A stretch of DNA of 64,000 nucleotides, taken from NCBI GenBank assembly GCA_021432635.1, contig MU270036.1:763645-827644 (forward strand), in the 5' to 3' direction. This DNA comes from Thozetella sp. PMI_491 (Eukaryota; Ascomycota; Sordariomycetes; Chaetosphaeriales; Chaetosphaeriaceae). Shown here one piece after another: positions 55,209 to 64,000 of this stretch (position 1 is its first letter; each line of letters opens with the position of its first letter). A program made the position numbers and the translations under genes. The notes under the pieces were generated by a model. That model did no database searches and had not been told where the DNA came from. It worked only from the letters and a program-made list of their open reading frames with translations.

Positions 55209-56294
55209 AGCTGCTAGGGGAATCCTCACCCAATCTGCAGGGCAGGTTCATGGTCTGAGGCTTGATCGGCGTCGGGCACCTACTCTAGTAGGTGAGCACA
55301 CGATGACTGGCAGAAGAGCGCTACGGCCATTGGCGAAGTGACGATGACGACGGGACAAGAGTCACTGTTGCCAGATGGGTATGCATGTGAATATGAGTTG
55401 GACAACGAGGGGAATATTGTGGGCGGTTTGACTGCGTTCCTGGGAACAACGGGCGGGGTCCGACGAAATGGTCAAGCGGCCATGATAAATTTTCCCGAGT
55501 CGTCCTAAGCCAAGAACGGAACTCGAGATCAGCGGCAAGGAATAGACTTTCGGCCCTAGAACACCACCAGGCGCCACTGCAACACCCTGTATCGTCTGTG
55601 TGCAGGATAGGTGAAGCGATGATAAAATGACTCCTCCGCCCTTCGCTCTCTCCCCTTTCAGCGCCTTCTTCCAGCCCTTACCCCCCTTTGGCCGTCTCTG
55701 CCTTGGATCGAGGTGGTATAGTCTCGTGGTAGCTATGAATCATTATGGTGCCGCTTTCCCGCGCTTGCCTGCTTGTACTTTTCCGTCAACACAAGCTCCA
55801 CCTCCTCCTGCAAGACTGACAGAGGGATAAAAAAATATGCCCTACGAGTACCACTATAGGTATCCTCGTAGTTGCCTTTTCGGCATAATTGCCACACGGT
55901 GCATGGGATCACCCTCTCCGCCGCTAGGCCCAGGTGCTGGGATTGCCACTCGTCGACTTGAACGTTCATGTCCCATGTAAGGTACCTTGTTCGTACCTTA
56001 CCAATGACTGAGCTATCAATCTAGTGGAGACCTCTCTGCCCAGCTGCCCCGCCCCCCACTCGCACTCCACAGAATGGACCCCTCCAAAGAAGCCTCTGCA
56101 AAGGGGAGAGTGGGGGATAACAAAAGGGGGAAGGGCGGCAGAGAGAAGTATTATCACTAAATACAAAAGACACCGCCCTCCGCGTTCCCCTGGGGATCTG
56201 CTCTGATCGCCCATACCTTGGTCTCTGCGACCTCGCCATGTGACCAACCCCAAGTACCAGAGTGGTTCCATAACAACGAAACGAAGACACAAAC
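55209..56294. other. Divergent promoter SPX-RING/JJJ1
   Basis: 1086 bases between divergent genes. Short A- and T-rich stretches are present (ATAAAAAAATATG near 55828). No other gene is seen. Confidence 0.55.
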
Positions 56295-58099
56295 ATGGGT
56301 GCCGAGCAATCCACTGGGAGGAACGAGGGGGCTCAGCCGAACCCGACTGCCATCACCAAGACCTGCTACTACGAGCTTCTGGGGCTTCCACAACAAGCTA
56401 CAGAAGAAGAGTGAGTAACCTCCCGCTGTGCCCGCCTCTCACCGACGAATCTATGCGTTATTCCTCTCTTTCCCCCCTCCGCCCTCGCCGGCACCGGGCT
56501 GACGTTGACAAGAATCCGCCGGGCATACAAGAAGAAGGCTCTCGAGCTTCACCCAGATCGCAACCTACACGACATTGAAAATGCGACCAAGAAATTTGCC
56601 GAAGTCCAGACGGCCTATGAGATCCTATCCGACCCCCAGGAGCGCGCATGGTACGACTCCCACCGCGATGTCATCCTCAGCGGCGGAGACCCCGAGGCCA
56701 CTGAGGGTGGCCCAGCAGCCCAGTCCCCGCACCGCTACACCGCAGCCGCCAAGGTCTTTGACCTGATGGGCCGCTTCCGTTCGACTGTGCCTATGAACGA
56801 CGGCCCAGGTGGCTTCTTTGGCGCCTTGAATCTCTTCTTCGATCAATTAGCCATAGAGGAAACCGATGCCTCCGAGCGGGAGGGACTCACACCACTAGTT
56901 TATCCTCCTTTTGGTCTAGCCAGTGACAGCTACGAAAGCGCACCAAAGCCCTTCTACCAAGCCTGGGGCAGCTTCTCTACCCGGAAGTCGTTCGCGTGGA
57001 GAGACAAGTATCGACTCAGTGACGCCCCAGACCGCCGGGTGCGCCGGCTGATGGAGAAGGAGAACAAGAAGTTTCGCGACGAAGGCGCTCGCGAGTTTAA
57101 CGATGCCGTCCTTTCACTGGTGGCCTTCGTCAAGAAACGCGACCCCCGATACATCCCCAATTCGCAGTCGGAGGTTGAGCGCCAGCAAATCCTTCGCAAT
57201 TCAGCGGCCGCCCAGGCTGCCCGATCGAGGGCGGCGAACCAGGAGAAGCTAGCGGAGTTCGTAGTTCCCGAGTGGGCTCGATCTCGCGGAGACCATGACC
57301 ACGAAGACGAGTTCTCGCTCTCGGAAGAGGAATCTGAGGTTGAGCACATTGAGTGCGTCGTCTGCAATAAGATCTTCAAAAGCGAGAAGCAGTTTGAAGC
57401 CCACGAGAAGAGCAAAAAACACGTCAAGGCCGTACAGCAGCTGCGGCGGCAAATGAAGAAGGAACATGCCGACTTTGATCTACAGCTCGACACCGACACG
57501 CACGTTCCGCCTGGAGCTCCAACAGTACTGTCTGAGCCAGAACCGCAAAGTGGTGGGTCGGGGATGGAAATGATTAACAATCAGGACCAACCAGGCCACC
57601 AGCCCGACGGAGTAGTAATGAGGGCAAGTCCGGAACCGTCGGGGCTGGGCTCTCTAGGCCGTGAGTCCACCGAGGAGAGCGACGACGAAGACTACGCGCC
57701 ACGCTCTCAAGTCGAGGATCGACTTACCTCTAACACTACTGCAGAGTTGGATGTGTCCAAGTTTGACGAGACTCTGTTTGATGCAATTGGCAGCCTTTCG
57801 GTAGAACAGGGGCAAGCTGGGTCTAAGAAGGTTGGGAAAGCAAAGCAAAAGAGGGAGAAAAAGGCTGCTCGGCAAGCAGCCGAACAGCAGGACCTGGTAA
57901 GCGCTGCTAATTCCTGCACCCTGCAAATTATCCGACTATGTATACATGAAGCAAGCCCTAACAACCGGTACAGTATACCTGTATAGTCTGCAAGGAGACT
58001 TTTACGTCGCGATCCAAGCTTTTCTCGCATATTAAAGAGCTAGACCACGCAGGACCGGTGCTTCAAGCTTCGAAGGGGGGGAAAAAGGCAAGAAGGTAA
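56295..58099 (+). CDS. JJJ1: Ribosome-biogenesis J-protein Jjj1
   Basis: Jjj1 stimulates Hsp70 on pre-60S particles in the cytosol to release Arx1 with Rei1. Exons 56295-56410, 56513-57896 and 57974-58099 join in phase to 541 residues. The J domain (about 24-90) contains CYYELLGLPQQATEEEIRRAYKKKAL across the join and an intact HPD in LHPDRN. The middle keeps FFGALNLFFDQLA-type and FYQAWGSFSTRKSFAWRDKY blocks that are specific to the family. A first zinc finger at about 318 (CVVCNKIFKSEKQFEAHEKSKKH) and a second at 503 (CIVCKETFTSRSKLFSHIKELDH) are both complete; the second exists only in the spliced form. The Lys-rich end fits ribosome contact. Its 3' end faces ATG4, 164 bases apart. Confidence 0.94.
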
Positions 58100-58263
58100 G
58101 AGCGGGCTGCCGAGCTCTAGCTCGCCGAACTCGACCAACCAGCGCCTGGGTTGGAACGATGAACAATGAGCGAGCGAGTCGATTTAGGGCGGTGACTCAG
58201 ACGCAGACATGATGTGTGCAACTAGGAACCAGAGGAGGTCTTTTGATTGGTTCACCCGCGCCA

Positions 58264-59839
58264 TCAACCCTCGAGTACGGTGTCTGCGTCGTCGTCACTC
58301 AAGGTCTCTACTTCATCAATGGCTCCGGGTCTCGCGGACCCAGAGCCCCGTGCTGGATCGTAGGGCGAGACGTTAATGATGGCCTTACCCTGGACGTGCT
58401 TGACGGCACTCTTCCATTGATGCCAGTCGTCCTCGTCCCGGATCAGGAATCCAATTAACATGCTAGGGTCCATGTCCTCTACGTGGAGATGCCGTAGTCG
58501 CCTAGTATGGCATGAGTCCAGGTCGGATGGGCTGTAGTTGGCGGGATCGGCATGGTAGGGCAGCGCCGGCCGCGGATGATGAGGATCGAGGTAGAATAGC
58601 CACTGACCCTGGGCACCGACAAAATAGTGGGATGAGGACGGGCGGCCACTAGCTATGTTAGCTGTGGTGTGAAAGGAGCAAGCCCAACTTTTGACACTTA
58701 CCCAGCAATGCCAATCGATTGTGGCATCTGCAACGTCGCGACGAGCGCCTCCTCGTACACTTGATTAATCTTGTCAATACCAAGTCTCGTAGTCACAAGA
58801 ATGACTGTTGGACGGAAGCCGTTGCCGTCAGGATTGGCTGTTGCAAAGAAGCTATCCTCGTATACGTCCGGAAGGTCGCCAGTCGAGTAGACTCGAAGGT
58901 ACGTCTCGTGGCGCGTGGCCAGAGCCCTGGAGTCAGGATTAGTCCAAGCCACAGAGACTCCTCTCTCGCGAGCTGTATTGAAAGAGGGGAAGAGACGCGG
59001 TAGGAGCTACTAACTGAATACTGCGGGCGGTGGCAGATGGGCCAAACCACTCGCCAGGGTACTTTCCACAAGCATCAGCTCCGTGTTTGACGAAGTTGTG
59101 TAGAGAATATGGGGCGCGTGGGTCGTCGGCAAAGAGGGACAAGATGGCACGCTCAGCGTCTGGCTCTTTTGACCGTCGCCAGTCTAGCATGTCAAGTTAA
59201 TCAGCACACCATTGCGTCGGAGTAGTAAGGGGAAAGGCAGCAACAACGGTAGAGGATGGGGGCTGTACCTCGACCGAGACGGGTTATACAGAGCGCATTG
59301 GCAAGTAAGCTCTGGCCGGATCGGATCATACAACCCCAGCCAGTGTCCGACGAGAAGCCCACCTGGTCGCCGAACGATGTCTTCAACCGCATGGTGAAGG
59401 ATAGGGTTGACGCTGCCCTCGGATCCGTAGACCGAGGTATCGCATCAAATCCGGTACGATATGTCATCCAGATGCGGCTCTCGAAGTCGTCGAGAAACTC
59501 GGGGGGCCAGCTGCCATCCTCTCCAACCTCCTCGTAGGCCAATGACGAGTCAAAACTGCTCGATGCAGAGTCGGGGGGTGTTTCGAGTGTGCGGGATGAG
59601 GCAGATGCCACAGGAGGAGAAGAGGTCTGGCCGGGGAGGGATGTGGATGGTTCGACGGCATCGGTCGGCGGGGTAGCGGAACCGAATGTCTTGGAGCGGT
59701 CGAGCGTATAAGAGCATCCGAGGCACCAGACAGGCTCGTTAGTAGCCGGGTTGTTGATAGGCTCGGGGTCCCATATCCTCTGCATGATACGACGGCCGAC
59801 CCTACCAACTTCTGCAGCACCAGCGATGGCTGCCTCCAT
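58264..59839 (-). CDS. ATG4: Autophagy cysteine protease Atg4
   Basis: Atg4 trims Atg8 to expose its glycine and later frees it from phosphatidylethanolamine. Exons 59839-59269, 59183-59015, 58926-58702 and 58648-58264 join in phase (introns 85, 88 and 53 nt) to 449 residues. The catalytic Cys is at 170 in DTGWGCMIRSGQSLL, and the Asp/His pair is at 343 and 345 in YLDPHHPRP. Joins restore LGRDWRRSKEPDAER, SIQALATRHETYLRVYSTGD and IAGGRPSSSHYFVG. The start at 59839 matches homologues that begin a few residues before GRVGRRIMQRIWDPEP. An in-frame ATG 25 codons earlier (59914) is possible. The C-terminus is acidic (VETLSDDDADTVLEG). Confidence 0.95.
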
Positions 59840-61038
59840 GGCAGTCGTCAACTGGGGGGGGCTTGTAAGCTTCGGGGGCTGCCAGCCGCTGCTGCCGGGC
59901 CTCGTGGGCTTCATCGTCGTATCCAGAGCTCCTCAGGGAAGATATTGAGCGTCGCGGCGGTAGGTTGCGGAGGTATTCGAAGACTGGGTGATCCGGAGAA
60001 TGGCCCCGTTCGGCTGGGCGGCCTAGATCTTGCACGTACAACTTACCACCGGAGGAGCCGCTGTGCGAGGGTAAGCTCACGGGCGGAGGCGTCGCGGTGA
60101 AAGCGTGAGGAGGGGAGGGAGGGGGAGGAGGAGGAGGAGGACGGGTTGCAGAATAGAGCAGGAAACTGCTCTAGAGGCGTCAGTGGCAGCGCCGGTCAGG
60201 GTGGGCGTGATCGGATGATGGATGGGAAAGGTCGCTGGTTGAGAGTTGGAGGTCATGCGAGCCGCTTTGAGCCACCAGGCGGCAATGGGGAATGTATCCA
60301 CGCCTCCCCGCCCTTGTATGTCATAATGCCCCACATGGTTACATGCACCCAAGCCATTCGCCAGCCAGCCAGCCTTACCTCAATCGGGGGCATGGTACAT
60401 TATAAACTTACGTACCTGGATGAACTCTTTAGATGCCGTAAGGCACGCAGGTTTCTTGCGCGGCTGGATAGCCGGCGCTCGCTCCTCTCTCCTCGCTAGC
60501 GTTCTTGCAACCCACTCGTACTACGATGAGCAGCGCGAAGGATATCATTACTTTCTTCACGGTATCGTCGGGTTCCTGCTCCACTGGCAGCTGGCTCTGA
60601 GCGTATTCATGTGATCCCAGGGATGTCGCCGCCCGTGCAATGTTGAGCAAAGATGCGATACAAACTCCAAACCTGTGCTGTGCTCGACTTCGTACTTCTT
60701 TACCCTTGTCCGGCGTGCCAAGTACACTAGCATGTGTAAATTGTGGGGCACGCGAGGCTGTGGAGCACAACTCAAATTCGGCTCCAACAAGCAGGCAGCT
60801 CTACTTTCACCTGCCCGACCTCGACCTTTGCGAGGGAAAGAGCAGTATCCAGACATCTCCCCGGGCCCAGACACCCTAGGCTATTTAACACTACTGCTAA
60901 ATTTCTCCTCCAGGGGCTCGTTTCACTTCCTCGCTTTGAGCTTTCGCACGCAGTGTATGCCAAGAACCGGTTTAGATCGCTACCGACACCGACTGCTCCG
61001 ACGGCTGCTCGCCTCAAGCGCGGCAGGGAGTGACAGAA
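59840..61038. other. Divergent promoter ATG4/SQS1
   Basis: About 1.2 kb. A polypyrimidine/polypurine tract (GGAGG-type repeats) lies at about 60109-60141. The minus frame upstream of ATG4 stays open (59840-60080) but has no ATG beyond 59914. No other gene is seen. Confidence 0.5.
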
Positions 61039-63240
61039 ATGCCATCTAAAAAAAACAAGCGGCCGCCCCGTGCCGGCCAGAAGGTCCCCCGACGTCGTGG
61101 AAACCTCCTGGCAGTGGCTTCGGAAAACACGGGTCTTGAACTACCCGGCCACGGCCCTTTTAATGGTCAGCCCCATCCCATAACCTGTCCCCAATCTCAC
61201 TCTCTCGAAGCAACTGGTGCCGCTGCTAACCAGCCGCAGGCTTTAGTATGAAAGACGAAGCCCGGAACACGGCATCTCATCAGCCGGTCTGGGGTCGAGA
61301 CGTGAGGTTGCGCCATCAACCGGTTGCCTTTGTAAGCGCTGGCTTCACGGAGCCACTGAAGCACCTACCTGAGCAGCCGCCGAGCCTGGAGGCAGCCACA
61401 GAAGAGACAGAAGGGATAAAAACCCCTGAGACGGACCGTGCTAACTCTCGAGGTCCCGATGACGCTGGCACTGCTGTCAGGAACGCCACATGCCTTGAGG
61501 TTGACTCCATCCATGAGACGTCCCAGAAAACCTCCCAACAATCTGGCAAAATTCATCCTACAGTGGCCAAACATACCCTTGAGGCCCCGGCTGCCACCGA
61601 TGCAGTCACAGCTAGCAAGGATGCCAGCTCCAGTACGGCAGTGGGGTTCTTCTTCGACCTGAAGGGAGACAAGAGCCTCGCTAGTCGCCATCCTCCCGGA
61701 GCTGCTCACTCCTCGGAGGGAGATTCGGATTCTAGCGAAGATGTCATTCTCTTCAGAGGTAGGGCGAACATGGCTCGAGCTAGGATGCAAGAAAAGGCAC
61801 GTGGGTTAGGGGTGGCCTCCCCGGCTACTGGTCCCGATCCCCTACAGGCTCACAGCGACCTGGGCCTTCCAGCCATGCAGCCCCCGCCTCCCCGACACGT
61901 CCAAGAGGGTATCTCGGGTCGTAACGGAGATTTGCAGCCTTTACAGGGCTCTCCACTGCACATGCAGACCCTCAGCAGGCGTGAGGAAGAAGCTGCACTT
62001 ATCGCCGACTACATAGCCAACATGGAGAAGGACTCTGATGATGAAACCCAAGATCACCAAACTTTCAACTCGATGCGAGATCTCGGCGGGGATGAAGGCG
62101 CGTTCGGCCTTGGGTCTATCCCAGACTCTGACGCAGAGTCTCGCCTCTCGGCCAGCGATCAAGAGCTTGCCAGCGAGCGGGAGACAGAGGGAGAGGGAGA
62201 GGGCGATGATGAGGCGCTTGCTATGCTCCTCGCAAAGCAGGAAGAGCTTGGCCTGGGCAGCGACGAGCTCCTGCTCTTTTCCGAGTCGTACACCAAGGTG
62301 GGCAAGCCTACTAAGCACCGGTCTCAGTCCTCCCAGAAAGCGTCAAAGATTTCCGAAGTCCTAAAAGGCCCCTTCGCAAGCGCCACAGCGGTGGCTGAGG
62401 CTCTGGACAATCTTGAAATAAGGGACTATCAAGACGAAGCCCCCCTTGGGCGTGGCCGCCGGGCCAGGCAAGCTCCTGTCTTCGACGTGTCCGATTCTGA
62501 GCTTGAAGCTAGGCTCCAGGCTGCCTGGATTACCGACCGGGAAAGGAAGAAGAGCCGCAGGATGGAACGTGAAGAGCTTCGGGCTCGCGGCCTGTTAGGC
62601 AAGAATGTGGGGGCTGATGACCTGCAAACCAAATATCCGACCGGCATGACGCTAGAAAAAATCAAGGAGGAGTTGAAGGTCTTCATGCTCGGGACCGATG
62701 AGAAGTAAGCCCTTACCCATGACCCTCTCCTATCACTCTTATTGTCTTATTAATGCTATTCCTAGGCTACATTTCCCCCCAATGGATAAGCAGGCTCGCA
62801 AGATGCTCCACGAGCTCGCGGGCAAGTTCAAAATTAAATCCCAGTCCACCGGCAACGGCGACCAACGACGGCCCGTGCTCTCAAAGACAAGGCGTACTGT
62901 TACATACGCAACATATGAAGCTGGCTTGGCGGTTGAACACATCGAAGCAGCCTCGGCCCCCATACGCCGTAAATACTTCCACCGCGCCGATGCCCGAGGC
63001 AGCTACGGCCATGGCTCCAAAGACGCGGGCTTTGGACGATCTGGAGGCAAAGCAGTTACTTACCGCGAAGGCGAGGTTGTCGGGGGCACGGCACCGGAAC
63101 TCGGCCAAGAGAACAAAGGCCACGCCATGCTAGAGAAAATGGGATGGAGCAAGGGTATGGCACTCGGTGCCCACGAAAATCAAGGTATCCTGGAGCCTGT
63201 TGCACAAGTAGTCAAAAGGTCGAAAGCAGGCCTGGGATAA
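61039..63240 (+). CDS. SQS1: G-patch protein Sqs1/Pfa1, activator of Prp43
   Basis: Sqs1 stimulates the DEAH helicase Prp43 during ribosome assembly and spliceosome disassembly. Exons 61039-61165, 61240-62704 and 62766-63240 join in phase (74- and 61-nt introns) to 688 residues. The basic N-terminus (PSKKNKRPPRAGQKVPRRRG) is followed, after the first join, by GHGPFNGFSMKDEARNTASH and WGRDVRLRHQPVAFVSAGF, both typical of the family. A long acidic middle leads to an R3H-like part (HFPPMDKQARKMLHELAGKF, about 533-600) and a C-terminal G-patch near 648-688 (MLEKMGWSKGMALGAHENQGI...). It diverges from ATG4. Confidence 0.9.
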
Positions 63241-63558
63241 CCGTTGTGTATGATCTATCATTCCAAGATAGGATGCCTCGGCGCCCAGCAACAATTTCAA
63301 CTGTGTCACCTTACGCGAGCTTGCAAATTTGTTTCATGTGCACGATTTCATTTCGTCCGAAACCCTGTTCTCAAGGTTGTATTGTACAGCCGCAAACCCC
63401 GTAGACCGTGAAGACATTGCCCCCAAAAAGCAAACCATCCGTAACGCATTAAGAGACCATCCAAGGCGCTGGTGAGCCCGGACCAGCCTCGTGATGACAC
63501 CCAAATGCCAAGCAAATCCGATGCCCCAGAGTAAAACAAGAAAGCCAAAGCTAAGCAC
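63241..63558. other. Convergent 3' region SQS1/H2B
   Basis: A 318-base spacer with two 3' UTRs. No feature is visible. Confidence 0.6.

Positions 63559-64000
<442 letters not shown>

Noticed and set aside
56954-57580. Minus-strand frame of 208 codons inside JJJ1
   Set aside because: It is antisense to the conserved Jjj1 middle and zinc-finger region, and its composition is that of a shadow frame.
59840-60080. ATG4 N-terminal extension upstream of 59839
   Set aside because: The frame is open, but orthologues start near MEAAIAG. Only 59914 provides another ATG, and the longer frame at 60080 begins with GTG.

Overview
The window is nuclear DNA from a filamentous ascomycete, most likely a Sordariomycete. 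It is GC-rich and gene-dense. Introns are short (mostly 49-160 nt, with GT-AG ends and CTAAC/CTGAC-like branch sites), and the proteins match the usual filamentous-fungus versions of ATG4, ATG9, GAR1, EMG1 and H2B. The order or genus cannot be settled from sequence alone. I see no mobile element, CRISPR array, rRNA or convincing tRNA, and no AT-rich repeat-mutated block.

I place 22 protein-coding genes, two of them cut by the window edges. Exon joins were worked out by hand from splice signals, reading phase and family conservation. Left third: MSN5-type exportin (-, partial), LRO1 (-), DPH7 (+), LDB17/SPIN90 (+), a Slm1/Ask10-type F-BAR/PH protein (+), an MFS transporter with a long N-terminal tail (+), GAR1 (-), a DNAJC3/p58IPK-like TPR-J protein (+) and mitoferrin MRS3/4 (-). 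Middle: ATG9 (-) and COG6 (+) diverge from one promoter region, followed by a SAP1-like AAA ATPase (+), mitochondrial ribosomal protein uS17m (-) and a secreted protein with a Gln/Ala/Gly-repeat tail (-). A 4.3 kb stretch without recognisable genes follows, then EMG1/NEP1 (+), another 2.9 kb gap, and a fungal protein with a VOC-like N-terminus (+). Right end: STR2 cystathionine gamma-synthase (+), an SPX-RING ubiquitin ligase (-), JJJ1 (+), ATG4 (-), SQS1 (+) and histone H2B (-, partial).

Functionally this is a housekeeping region: autophagy and Golgi trafficking (ATG9, ATG4, COG6), ribosome biogenesis and translation (GAR1, EMG1, JJJ1, SQS1, DPH7, uS17m), lipid, iron and sulphur metabolism (LRO1, mitoferrin, STR2), plasma membrane and actin (Slm1-like, LDB17) and chromatin (H2B). 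Nothing resembles a biosynthetic cluster or a defence system. The points that deserve a second look are small: short upstream ORFs ending 15-19 nt before three start codons (including both ATG9 and COG6), an overlapping upstream ORF at the Slm1-like gene, a probable 5'-UTR intron in EMG1, a stop-free 60-nt intron in the TPR-J gene, a 36-nt exon in mitoferrin that carries a carrier signature, a near-perfect 26-bp palindrome, and two further inverted repeats.
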